Shown here one piece after another: positions 55,756-63,762 of a stretch of 64,000 nt of DNA. How positions within the stretch are numbered: the stretch's first letter is position 1; the number at the start of each line of letters is the position of its first letter. The notes beneath the pieces were generated by a model. That model saw only the letters and a program-made list of their open reading frames with translations, was not told the DNA's origin and searched no databases. The translations under genes were made by a program, and so were the position numbers. This DNA comes from JAICJR01 sp963848495 (GTDB lineage: Bacteria; Actinomycetota; Thermoleophilia; Solirubrobacterales; Thermoleophilaceae): NCBI GenBank assembly GCA_963848495.1, contig CAWKDV010000001.1, forward strand, positions 124,001 through 188,000, written 5' to 3'.

Positions 55756-56771
55756 GAGGACGGGGGCACCGGCTCGGGGACGCCGTAGGCGCGCAGCGCG
55801 TTCTCGCCGAGCACCTTCGCCACGACCTCGGGCGGCGCGATGCGCGGCAGCGCGCCCCGCGCGGACACGTCGGCCATGTCGAACGGCAGGTCGGTGCCGA
55901 ACAGGACGGCGTCCGGACCGGCCAGCTCGAGCAGGAAGCGCAGCGCGCGCTCGTCGAAGATGACCGTGTCGAACAGGAAGTTCCCGAGGTAGGAGGCGGG
56001 ATCCCGCGCGGCCACCGAGCCCGTCTCCTCCCTCGCCCCGTAGGCGTGCTGGAGCCGGCCGAGCTGGTACGGGAAGGCGCCCCCCGCGTGCACGAGCTGC
56101 ACGCGCAGGCGCGGGTGGCGGTCGAACACGCCGCCGACGATCAGCCGGCTGGCCGCGACGAACGTCTCGTATGGGTTCCCCACGACGTTCGAGAGGTGGA
56201 ACCCCTCCAGATCGGGCCCCGGCTTGGCGACCATGTTCAGGTAAGGGTGGAGCATCACGGTCACGCCGAGCTCCTCGGCGGCCGTGAACAGCGGGTCGAA
56301 GCGCGGCGAGTCGATCATCGTGTCGCCGACGCTCGGCCCGATCTCGACACCCACGAGGGCCAGCTCGCGGCAGGCGCGCCAGAGCTCCTCGACCGCCGCG
56401 GCGGGGTCGTTCAGCGGCACGGTGGCGAGCACCGCGATGCGGCCGCCGGAGCGCGCGGCGTACTCGGCGCCCGCGTCGTTGATCACGCGGTGGGCGCGGA
56501 GGGTGTCGGCCGGGTCGGCGTCGTAGAGGAAGAGCGACGGGACGATCGAGCAGAGCGACACGTCGATGCCGTCACGGTCCATCTGCTCGAGCTTGGCCGC
56601 CGGGTCGTGGAACAGCGGGAAGACCGGGTAGGCGAGCCCGTTGGCGTGCGAGATGAGCGGGTCGCGGCCCTCCCGCTCGACCACCTCAAGCCCGGGCGGA
56701 CCGCCGCCCGAGCGCAGGAAGTCGACGAACTCGAGCGGGATGAAGTGCGTATGTGCGTCGACTACCGGCAC
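55752..56771 (-). CDS. ACMSD-like amidohydrolase (amidohydrolase_2), second copy
   Basis: A 339-residue metal hydrolase or decarboxylase: VVDAHTHFIP (HxH), TVMLHPYLNM (His), VQLVHAGGAFPYQL (His) and VLFGTDLPFDM (Asp). It has the same fold as the gene at 43626. The GTG at 56771 is preceded by TTGACC-N18-TACCAT, nine bases away, giving a near-leaderless mRNA; a longer in-frame ATG at 56849 would sit upstream of that promoter. The 3' end overlaps the regulator gene by four bases. Confidence 0.84.
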   Translation of the reverse strand: MPVVDAHTHFIPLEFVDFLRSGGGPPGLEVVEREGRDPLISHANGLAYPVFPLFHDPAAKLEQMDRDGIDVSLCSIVPSLFLYDADPADTLRAHRVINDAGAEYAARSGGRIAVLATVPLNDPAAAVEELWRACRELALVGVEIGPSVGDTMIDSPRFDPLFTAAEELGVTVMLHPYLNMVAKPGPDLEGFHLSNVVGNPYETFVAASRLIVGGVFDRHPRLRVQLVHAGGAFPYQLGRLQHAYGAREETGSVAARDPASYLGNFLFDTVIFDERALRFLLELAGPDAVLFGTDLPFDMADVSARGALPRIAPPEVVAKVLGENALRAYGVPEPVPPSS

Positions 56772-56780
56772 CTGCGCGCG

Positions 56781-56881
56781 ATGGTACGGAGACCCGCTCG
56801 CGGGGGTCAACGCGAGCGGCCACGGAGGCGGGATTTCCCCCTCGAACACGCGGGTTGACCCCCCGCACGTGACCTTAGACT
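56781..56881. promoter_or_regulatory. Divergent promoters with inverted TTGACC repeats
   Basis: Leftward: TTGACC (minus strand, 56805-56810), 18-base spacer, TACCAT (56781-56786). Rightward: TTGACC (56855-56860) and TAGACT (56876-56881) with a short 15-base spacer. The two -35 regions sit in a near inverted repeat, CGGGGGTCAACGCG (56801-56814) and CGCGGGTTGACCCCCCG (56849-56865), so a single regulator could serve both genes. Confidence 0.45.
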
Positions 56882-56917
56882 CGGGAGCCCGACGGCCCCC
56901 CGACCGGAGAGCGCGCC

Positions 56918-58165
56918 ATGAAGTTCCACTGGTTCCACCTCATGCCGTACCCCGACCTGCCGGAGGACTTCCGCCAGCGCTACCGGGGGGTCTGGGTCGA
57001 TCCGCCCGCCAGCGAGCTGTTCGACCGCCGGCGCGGAAACGAGATCTACAACGAGTACCTGGACGAGCTCGAGTACGCGGCCGAGGTCGGCTTCGACGGC
57101 ATCTGCGTCAACGAGCACCATCAGAACGCCTACGGGCTGATGCCGTCGCCGAACATCATGGCCGGGGCGCTGGCGCGCCGCACCCGCGACGCCAAGATCG
57201 TGCTGATGGGCAACTCGGTGGCGCTCTACAACCCGCCGATCAGGGTCGCCGAGGAGATGGCGATGCTCGACTCGATCTCGGGCGGGCGGATCGTGGCCGG
57301 CTTCCCGGTGGGCACGCCGATGGACTCCACCTACTGCTACGGCATGAACCCGGCCACGCTGCGCGAGCGCTACCGCGAGGCGATCGACCTGATCCTGCGT
57401 GCCTGGACCTCGGAGCAGCCGTTCGCGTTCAACGGGCGCTACACCCAGCTCCGCTACGTGAACGTGTGGCCGCGCCCGGTACAGGAGCCGCACCCGCCGG
57501 TCTGGGTCCCCGGCGCCGGGAGCGTCGAGACCTGGGACATGTGCGCGGAGAAGAACTTCCTCTACGCCTACCTGTCGTACTTCGGCTTCGAGCGCGGGCG
57601 CAAGAACTTCGACGGCTTCTGGGAGACGATCGACAGGCACGGCCTCGAGCGCAACCCCTACCGCGCCGGCTTCCTCCAGTTCATCGGCGTGGCCGAGGAC
57701 GACGCCGAGGCCGAGCGGCTGTACGCGGAGCCCGCGCTCTACTTCTACAACCGCTGCCTGCACATGTACCCCGGGTTCGCCACGCCGCCGGGCTACGCCA
57801 CGATCCCGACGATCCGGCGCGGGCTGCAGAGCACGCTCGCCCACGCGGCCGCGCAGCGCGAGTTCCAGAACCTCACCTGGGCGGACATCATCGAGCGGGG
57901 CTACGTGGTGGCGGGGAGCCCGGCCACCGTCGCGCAGAAGATCAACGAGATGGCCGACGTGATGAACGTGGGTCACCTGATGGTGCTCATGCACTTCGGC
58001 AACATGCAGAAGGACACCGTCCTCTATAACACGCGCCGCTTCGCCGAGGACGTGATCCCGCTCCTGCGCGACCGGTTCGACGAGTGGGAGGACAAGTGGT
58101 GGCCGAAGACGTTCATCGAGGACCCCGCGCGGCCGGCGCCGCTGGCGCCGAGCGTGGTTGGCTGA
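56918..58165 (+). CDS. Luciferase-like (LLM) flavin-dependent monooxygenase
   Basis: A 415-residue bacterial-luciferase-fold protein: KFHWFHLMPYPDLPEDF, AAEVGFDGICVNEHHQNAYG, IVLMGNSVALYNPPIRVAEEMAML, DSISGGRIVAGFPVGTP. Such enzymes use FMNH2 or F420 to oxygenate or oxidise small molecules. NEHHQN, followed by a long substrate loop, places it with group-B type alkanal/nitrilotriacetate-like monooxygenases rather than F420 enzymes. It starts an operon with two alpha/beta hydrolases. Flavin would have to come from a reductase such as that at 12240. Confidence 0.85.
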   Translation: MKFHWFHLMPYPDLPEDFRQRYRGVWVDPPASELFDRRRGNEIYNEYLDELEYAAEVGFDGICVNEHHQNAYGLMPSPNIMAGALARRTRDAKIVLMGNSVALYNPPIRVAEEMAMLDSISGGRIVAGFPVGTPMDSTYCYGMNPATLRERYREAIDLILRAWTSEQPFAFNGRYTQLRYVNVWPRPVQEPHPPVWVPGAGSVETWDMCAEKNFLYAYLSYFGFERGRKNFDGFWETIDRHGLERNPYRAGFLQFIGVAEDDAEAERLYAEPALYFYNRCLHMYPGFATPPGYATIPTIRRGLQSTLAHAAAQREFQNLTWADIIERGYVVAGSPATVAQKINEMADVMNVGHLMVLMHFGNMQKDTVLYNTRRFAEDVIPLLRDRFDEWEDKWWPKTFIEDPARPAPLAPSVVG

Positions 58166-58178
58166 GGAGGGGAGGCGC

Positions 58179-58991
58179 ATGTTCACCGAGGAGACGCTGA
58201 CCCTGGCGAGCGGCCGTGAGCAGGTGGTGCATCGCGGCGGGGCCGGCGAGCCGCTCCTGTGGCTGCACGGGCTGTTCGGCTTCGACGAGTCCGACCCGCT
58301 CGTCCAGGCCCTGGCCGCCACCCACGAGGTGATCGCGCCGGTGGCGCCCGGGTTCGCCGATGTGGCCGAGCTCGTGGACCTGACGGACGTGAACGACCTC
58401 GCCCGCCATTACGACGACATCGTGCGCGCGCTGGACGTGGCGCCGGCCACGGTGGTGGGTCACTCCTTCGGAGCGATGATCGGCGCCGAGCTGGCGGCGC
58501 TGCGGGCGGAGGCCGCCTCGCGCCTCGTGCTGATCTCGCCGATCGGGCTGTGGCGGGACGAGGAGCCGGTGGCCGACCTGTTCGCCCTGCCCTATCCCGC
58601 GATGCCCTCGCTCCTCTACGTCGACCCGTCCGCGGCCCACGGCAGCACCGGCGAGGCGACCTCCACCGAGGGCGACGTCGAGCGGCTCGTGACGCTCGCC
58701 CAGGCGCTCACCTCGGTAGCGAAGTTCCTCTGGCCGATCCCCGACAGGCGGCTGCGCAGCCGCCTGTACCGGATCACCACTCCCGCGCTCGTGGTGTTCG
58801 GCGAGGAGGACGCGTGGGTGCCGGCCAGCTACGCGGACGACTTCGTGGCGGGGATGCCGTCGGCGCGCAAGGCGATCGTGCCGGGCGCGGGCCACATGGC
58901 GCAGCTCGAGCGGCCTGAGGAGGTCGTGCGCATCGTGCTCGACTTCCTCGGGATCGAGGTCCCGGCGGGAGCTGATGCCGCTTCACGCTGA
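58179..58991 (+). CDS. Alpha/beta hydrolase
   Basis: A 270-residue alpha/beta hydrolase: PLLWLHGLFGFDESDPL, nucleophile elbow VVGHSFGAMIGAEL (Ser), LVVFGEEDAWVPASY (Asp) and PGAGHMAQLERPEEVV (His). The ATG at 58179 is chosen for the strong GAGGAGGGGAGG upstream; an in-frame TTG 21 bases earlier overlaps the monooxygenase. It follows the LLM gene by 13 bases, suggesting that it hydrolyses the product of that oxygenase (ester or C-C bond). Confidence 0.87.
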   Translation: MFTEETLTLASGREQVVHRGGAGEPLLWLHGLFGFDESDPLVQALAATHEVIAPVAPGFADVAELVDLTDVNDLARHYDDIVRALDVAPATVVGHSFGAMIGAELAALRAEAASRLVLISPIGLWRDEEPVADLFALPYPAMPSLLYVDPSAAHGSTGEATSTEGDVERLVTLAQALTSVAKFLWPIPDRRLRSRLYRITTPALVVFGEEDAWVPASYADDFVAGMPSARKAIVPGAGHMAQLERPEEVVRIVLDFLGIEVPAGADAASR

Positions 58992-59895
58992 GGTGCTCCA
59001 GCTCCTGAGCGCGATGCGCGAGGCGGGAGCGCCCCGCTGGTCGGAGCTGACCCCCGAGGAGGGGCGGGCGTTCATGCGGGAGCGGCAGCGCTCGCTGGAG
59101 CTGCCGCCGGCCGAGGTGGAGCAGGTCGTGGAGCTTGCGCTCCCCGGTCCCTCGGGCCCGGTCGGCGCGCGGCTCTACCGTCCGAGCCCCGACGCGCCCG
59201 GGACGATCGTCTACCTCCACGGCGGCGGTTGGGTGCTCGGCGGCCTCGACGAGTTCGACCGCCTCGCGCGCGCCCTGAGCCTGGCGAGCGGCTGCGACCT
59301 CGTTAGCGTCGACTACCGGCTCGCGCCGGAGCATCCGTTCCCGGCGGCGCTCGAGGACGCCGACGCTGCGCTGCGCGGGGTCGCGGAGCGCCTCGCCGGC
59401 GACCGCCCGCTCGTCGTGATGGGCGACAGCGCCGGCGGCACCCTGGCGACGGTCGTCGCCGCGCGGGCGCTCGACCGCGGGGAGCCGGAGATCGCGCTTC
59501 AGGTGCTCGTGTACCCGGTCACCGACGCAGCTATGGACACGCCCTCCTACCACGAGCACGAGGACTCCTTCCCGCTCGGCCGCGCGGACATGGAGTGGTT
59601 CTGGGACCACTACGCGCCCGCGGGCGTGGACCGCGGCGATCCCGAGCTGTCACCGCTCCGCCGCGAGGACCTGTCCGGGCTGCCGCCCGCGCTCGTGCTG
59701 GTCGCGGGGCACGACCCGAACCGGGACGAGGCGATCGCCTACGCCGAGCGCCTCGGGGACGCGGGCGTGGAGGCGACCCTCGTGCGCTACGACGACGTGA
59801 TGCACGGCTTTCTCTCGCTCACCGGCGTCATCTCGCGCGCCGACGAGGCGATCGCCGGCCTGGGCCGCTACGTCCGCGCGGCGGTCGCCAGCTAG
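58975..59895 (+). CDS. Hormone-sensitive-lipase-type alpha/beta hydrolase
   Basis: A 306-residue esterase of the HSL/acetyl-esterase family: IVYLHGGGWVLGG (oxyanion hole HGGG), SVDYRLAPEHPFPAAL, VVMGDSAGGTLAT (nucleophile Ser), LVAGHDPNRDEA (Asp) and DVMHGFLSL (His). Overlap of 17 bases with the preceding hydrolase gene indicates coupled translation. Its stop overlaps the convergent DUF1989 gene by four bases. Confidence 0.9.
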   Translation: MPLHAEVLQLLSAMREAGAPRWSELTPEEGRAFMRERQRSLELPPAEVEQVVELALPGPSGPVGARLYRPSPDAPGTIVYLHGGGWVLGGLDEFDRLARALSLASGCDLVSVDYRLAPEHPFPAALEDADAALRGVAERLAGDRPLVVMGDSAGGTLATVVAARALDRGEPEIALQVLVYPVTDAAMDTPSYHEHEDSFPLGRADMEWFWDHYAPAGVDRGDPELSPLRREDLSGLPPALVLVAGHDPNRDEAIAYAERLGDAGVEATLVRYDDVMHGFLSLTGVISRADEAIAGLGRYVRAAVAS

Positions 59896-60530
59896 GGCTC
59901 GAAGACCTCGATCTTCATCGGCGTGCAGTTGCGCGCGTTGCAGTCGGTGAGCCGGTCCTCGGGACAGTTCGAGAGGCCCACGAGGCAGTCCATCTCGGCG
60001 CGGAACTCGATGTAGTCACCCGGCTTCGACACCGGCAGCAGGATCTCCCAGTGGTGCTTCTCGCAGTTGTGCTGGTAGTTCATGAAGACGTCGAGCGTGT
60101 CCGGGATGTCCTCGGGCAGGATCCCGTAGGACGCGACGGCCTTGCTGATGATCTCGTGGCAGCCGTCCTGGACCTCGGCCCCGTGCGACTCGAACAGGAA
60201 GCGGTTGCACATGCGGTTGTGCGTGTCGTGGATCCCCTTCGGCTCCGGCGTGTCCCTGACGATCGTCATCATCGGGCGGCAGAGCGTGGACATCAGCGTG
60301 TCGCCCTCGGTCAGGTGGTCGCGCGGGATGTAGTCCTGGCCGGGCGGCGGCACGTAGCGGGTGCGCGAGTTCGAGGTCGAGAGCTTCTCCCGGTGGTTGT
60401 CCGCGTTGAAGACGGCCACGTCCACAACCTGCTGGCCCTCGATGTCGGTGATGCGGAGGTGCTGGCCCTTCTTCACCTCCAGCGCGTGTCCCGACTTGGG
60501 CGGCATGACGTGCTCGTGGATCTGGTTCAA
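59892..60530 (-). CDS. DUF1989 (urea carboxylase-associated family) protein
   Basis: A 212-residue DUF1989 member of the usual length: HALEVKKGQHLRITDIEGQQ, STLCRPMMTIV, CNRFLFESHG, FMNYQHNCEKHHWEI and the C-terminal LVGLSNCPEDRLTDCNARNC with PMKIEVF, including conserved cysteines. The TTG at 60530 has GAAGGAG six bases upstream. It follows the amidinotransferase-fold gene by 20 bases. DUF1989 genes accompany urea/guanidine/allantoin metabolism; the reaction is not known. Confidence 0.82.
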   Translation of the reverse strand: MNQIHEHVMPPKSGHALEVKKGQHLRITDIEGQQVVDVAVFNADNHREKLSTSNSRTRYVPPPGQDYIPRDHLTEGDTLMSTLCRPMMTIVRDTPEPKGIHDTHNRMCNRFLFESHGAEVQDGCHEIISKAVASYGILPEDIPDTLDVFMNYQHNCEKHHWEILLPVSKPGDYIEFRAEMDCLVGLSNCPEDRLTDCNARNCTPMKIEVFEP

Positions 60531-60550
60531 GATCGGCTCCTTCGTGTGAG

Positions 60551-61684
60551 CTAGGCGTTCTTCAGAGGACCGGGGTCGCGCAGCACCCGCATTGTCCGGC
60601 AGTGGAGCGCGCCGCCGATGCGGCTGAACTCCTCGTTGGGCACCTCGATCACCTCCACACCGGCCTTGCGCACCGCCGCGACGGCGCGCTTGGCCTCCTT
60701 CACCATGAAGATCGCGCCCGGCTCGAGCGGGATCGTGTTGGTGGGCGTGTAGAGGATCTGCTCCTGGCGGTCCTCGACCTCGACGATCTTGTAGCCCTTG
60801 CGCTTGAGCCACTCGTGCGTGCCGGTGTCGATCCCGGACGGGTAGACGAGCACCTTGTCGATGTCGAGCGGGCAGATCGCGTTCGTGAGGTGCGCCGAGC
60901 ATCCGCTGTCGCGATCCACGAAGCGATCGGTGGAGAGGTAGATCGTGTGCACCTCGAGGTCCACGTCGCCGGCGGAGCGGCGCACCACCGGCTCGAGCTG
61001 GCGGTTGCCCTCGGCGTTGTAGGCGGCGGAGATGCCGGTGACCCAGACGTCGTCGGCGAACCACATGGTGGTCGCCGGCTCCTGCACCCCCTTGCCGACG
61101 ACCGTGTAGAGCACGGGCACGCCCAGGTGGTGCTGCGCCCAGCGCGCCATGAACTCCGAACGGCCGAAGCTGAACGGGTGCCAGCCAGTCTTCTGGATCA
61201 CCGACCCGCCGCGGATGATCCAGAGGTCGGACGGCGCCCACATCGCCTGCATCGGGCCGAAGGCGGACATCGGCGACTCGCCCCAGTCGATCCAGTGCAC
61301 GGTCACCCCGGCGTCCTCGAGCGCCTGGGCGTAGGCAGCCTGCTCCTCCTGCATCTTCGGGATGTCCGCGCGCTGGAGGCCGTGCGACTCGAGCCAGGGG
61401 AGGTCGTCGTGGAAGGGGTAGCGCTCGTCGTAGGCCGCCATCTCGGCGTCGGTGATCAGGCTGATCGCCACCTCGCGCAGGCGGCCGATGCCGTTCTCGC
61501 CGCAGCGCCGCCCCCAGACCTCGGGGTAGATGTCCAGGTAGTCCAGCTCCGCCACGTCGGCGAAGTCGGTCGCGCGCCCGGGCTCGTAGAAGGGCACGTC
61601 CTCGAGGGTCCAGTGCCGCTCCCTGAGCGACTCCAGGTGCCGCTCGTACTGGCTCTCGGTCGCCGGTCTCTGCTCGATGGCCAT
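60551..61684 (-). CDS. Amidinotransferase-fold guanidino hydrolase (ADI/DDAH-like), copy 1
   Basis: A 377-residue protein of the amidinotransferase fold. The C-terminal GGALHCRTMRVLRDP carries the nucleophilic Cys, as in GxHCxT of arginine deiminase, DDAH and glycine amidinotransferase; SAHLTNAICPLDIDKVLV supplies the catalytic His; VTVHWIDWGESPM and GGSVIQKTGWHPFSFGR are substrate-side segments. The family attacks guanidino carbons (amidine transfer or deimination). ATG is seven bases after the paralogue's stop. Confidence 0.83.
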   Translation of the reverse strand: MAIEQRPATESQYERHLESLRERHWTLEDVPFYEPGRATDFADVAELDYLDIYPEVWGRRCGENGIGRLREVAISLITDAEMAAYDERYPFHDDLPWLESHGLQRADIPKMQEEQAAYAQALEDAGVTVHWIDWGESPMSAFGPMQAMWAPSDLWIIRGGSVIQKTGWHPFSFGRSEFMARWAQHHLGVPVLYTVVGKGVQEPATTMWFADDVWVTGISAAYNAEGNRQLEPVVRRSAGDVDLEVHTIYLSTDRFVDRDSGCSAHLTNAICPLDIDKVLVYPSGIDTGTHEWLKRKGYKIVEVEDRQEQILYTPTNTIPLEPGAIFMVKEAKRAVAAVRKAGVEVIEVPNEEFSRIGGALHCRTMRVLRDPGPLKNA

Positions 61685-61691
61685 CTCGCCC

Positions 61692-62867
61692 CTAGCGGTC
61701 CGCCATCAGCGGGCCGGGCTCTCGGTAGATCTCCATCGTGGTGCAGTGGAAGCCGCCGCCGGCGTGCTGGAAGCCGGAGTACGGGACCTCGATCACCTCC
61801 ACGCCGGCCGCGCGCACCTTCTCGATCGTCGTCCGCGCCTCCGCCGCCATCACCACGCGGCCCGGTTCGACGATCTTCAGGTTGCAGACGTCGTTCTCGA
61901 CGTGCTCGCGGAAGTCGGCCTCCACCACGTGGTAGCCGTTCTGCTCGAGCCACAGCAGCGTGGCCGTGTCGATGCCCGGCTTGTAGGCCAGCACCTTGTC
62001 CACGTCGAGCGGCGCGAGCAGGTTGGTGACGTGCGCGCTGGCGCCGCTGTCGCGGTCGAAGTAGAGGCGGCCCTGGCAGCGGATCGTGAGCACCTTCAGG
62101 TCGTCCACGCCCGAGGTGAGCTCGACCATGGGCAGCAGCTGGTCCAGTCCGGCCCGGTTGTAGGCGGCCGACAGCCCGACCACGTACACGTCCTGCGCCA
62201 GCCAGACGGTGGCGCCTGCCTCGGCCACCGCGCCCTTGCCCGAGATCGTGAGCAGCGTGGGGATGTTCAGGTTCCAGAACGCCCAGTGGGCGAGGAACTC
62301 GGTGCGGCCGAACGAGAACGGGTGCCAGCCGAGCTTGGGCACGACCGCGCCGCCGTTCAACACGAGCAGCTCCTGCGCCGCCCAGGTGGCCTGGAGCGGA
62401 CCGTAGGCGCCCATCGGCGAGTCGCCCCAGTCGATCCAGTGCACCGTCACGCCCTCCCCCTCGAGCACGCTCGCGTACTGCTCCTGCTGGCGCCGGCAGA
62501 GGTCGATGTCGGGGATGCGGCCCAGTCCGTGCGCCTCGAGGAAGGCGCTGTCGGCCGCGTACGGGAAGCGCTCGTCGTAGACCTGGTTCTCGGCCTCCGT
62601 GATGCGCGTGAGGGCGACCTCGCGCAGCCTGCCGATGCCGTTGCAGCCGATCTTGCGGCCGTAGACGCGCTCGTAGACGTCGAGGTAGTCGAGCTCGTGC
62701 AGGGGCGCGATGCTCTGAGGCGCGCCCTTCCCGCCGTAGAACGGGATGTCGTCCCAGCTCCAGCGGCGCTCGTGGAGCCGGCGCTGATATTCGTCGAAGT
62801 ACGTCGTCACCGCGCGGTGCAAGTCTGACCCGCCGCCGCCGGACGCCGCATCGGGGGAAACCTCCAA
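61692..62867 (-). CDS. Amidinotransferase-fold guanidino hydrolase (ADI/DDAH-like), copy 2
   Basis: A 391-residue paralogue of the previous gene: GGGFHCTTMEIYREPGPL (Cys), SAHVTNLLAPLDVDKVLA (His), VTVHWIDWGDSPMGAYGP and GGAVVPKLGWHPFSFGRTE. Both copies keep the catalytic residues, so both should be active, perhaps as a heteromer or on successive substrates. The start is uncertain: TTG at 62867 gives the longest form, but TTG 62822 or GTG 62810 fit the conserved region too. A 7-bp hairpin (62871-62888) lies just before it. Confidence 0.82.
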   Translation of the reverse strand: MEVSPDAASGGGGSDLHRAVTTYFDEYQRRLHERRWSWDDIPFYGGKGAPQSIAPLHELDYLDVYERVYGRKIGCNGIGRLREVALTRITEAENQVYDERFPYAADSAFLEAHGLGRIPDIDLCRRQQEQYASVLEGEGVTVHWIDWGDSPMGAYGPLQATWAAQELLVLNGGAVVPKLGWHPFSFGRTEFLAHWAFWNLNIPTLLTISGKGAVAEAGATVWLAQDVYVVGLSAAYNRAGLDQLLPMVELTSGVDDLKVLTIRCQGRLYFDRDSGASAHVTNLLAPLDVDKVLAYKPGIDTATLLWLEQNGYHVVEADFREHVENDVCNLKIVEPGRVVMAAEARTTIEKVRAAGVEVIEVPYSGFQHAGGGFHCTTMEIYREPGPLMADR

Positions 62868-62870
62868 TCG

Positions 62871-62888
62871 CGGAGGGATTCCCCTCCG
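62871..62888 (-). promoter_or_regulatory. Short hairpin between SDR and amidinotransferase genes
   Basis: CGGAGGG-ATTC-CCCTCCG forms a 7-bp perfect stem in the 24-base gap after the SDR stop. It lacks a T-run. On the minus strand it contains GGAGGGG about 14 bases before the TTG at 62867, so it may mask a ribosome site or partly terminate transcription. Confidence 0.35.
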
Positions 62889-62891
62889 GTG

Positions 62892-63707
62892 TCAGAGCGC
62901 GCTTCGGCCGCCGTCGACCGTGATGGCCGCGCCGGTGATGAACGACGCTGCGGGGGAGCAGAGGAAGACCACGGTGGCCGCCACCTCCTCGGGCTCGCCG
63001 TAGCGGCCCATCGGGATCGGGCCCGTGAAGCCGGCGCGCGCCTCGTCCACGCCCACTCCGGCCTGGCCGGCGCGCTGCTCCTCGAGCGAGCCCATCATGC
63101 GCGTGCCGATCGGTCCAGGGCAGACGGCGTTGACCCGCACGCCGGAGCCGGCAAGCTCGACGGCTGCGCTGCGGGTGATGCCGAGCACCGCGTGCTTGCT
63201 CGCCACGTAGGCCGACATGAACGGCAGCCCGAGCAGCGATGCGCCCGAGCCGGCGTTGACGATGCTGCCGCCGCCGCACTCGAGCATCAGCGAAGCCGCG
63301 CGCTTGAGGTTGAGCCAGACGCCGCGGACGTTGATGCGCATGACGCGCTCGAATGCGTCGTCGTCGTAGTCCTGAACGGCGGCGACGAGCCCCTCGACGC
63401 CCGCGTTGTTGAACAGCGCGTCGAGCCCGCCCATCGCGCCGGCCGCGGCCGACATGTAGCGCTCGACGTCGGCGGCGTCGGACACGTCGCCGGTGAGCAC
63501 GGGGAACCACTCCGCCGGCCGCCCGCTCGAGTCCGCGAGCTCGGCCGCCAGCGCACCGAGCGCCTGCTCGTCGAGGTCCACGAGCGCCACCCGCGCGCCG
63601 GCTCGCGCGAACGCCCGGGCGGTCGCGCTGCCGATGCCGCCGGCGGCGCCGGTGATGAGCACGCACTTGCCGTCGAGGCCGTCACCGCCGGTTCGCTCGG
63701 TCGTCAC
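62892..63707 (-). CDS. Short-chain dehydrogenase/reductase (classical)
   Basis: A 271-residue classical SDR with all key residues: ITGAAGGIGSATARAFARAG, NNAGVEG, Ser in IVNAGSGAS, YVASKHAVLG (Tyr and Lys), CPGPIGTRMM, and SFITGAAITVDGG. It likely oxidises a hydroxyl or reduces a carbonyl with NAD(P). The GTG at 63707 is chosen because homology begins there. Divergent from fdrA with a 55-base gap. Confidence 0.88.
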   Translation of the reverse strand: MTTERTGGDGLDGKCVLITGAAGGIGSATARAFARAGARVALVDLDEQALGALAAELADSSGRPAEWFPVLTGDVSDAADVERYMSAAAGAMGGLDALFNNAGVEGLVAAVQDYDDDAFERVMRINVRGVWLNLKRAASLMLECGGGSIVNAGSGASLLGLPFMSAYVASKHAVLGITRSAAVELAGSGVRVNAVCPGPIGTRMMGSLEEQRAGQAGVGVDEARAGFTGPIPMGRYGEPEEVAATVVFLCSPAASFITGAAITVDGGRSAL

Positions 63708-63762
63708 GGCGGCCACCGTAGCGCTCGTGTCAACCCCGGGGCGCTTGACGGGCGCTCTTAGG

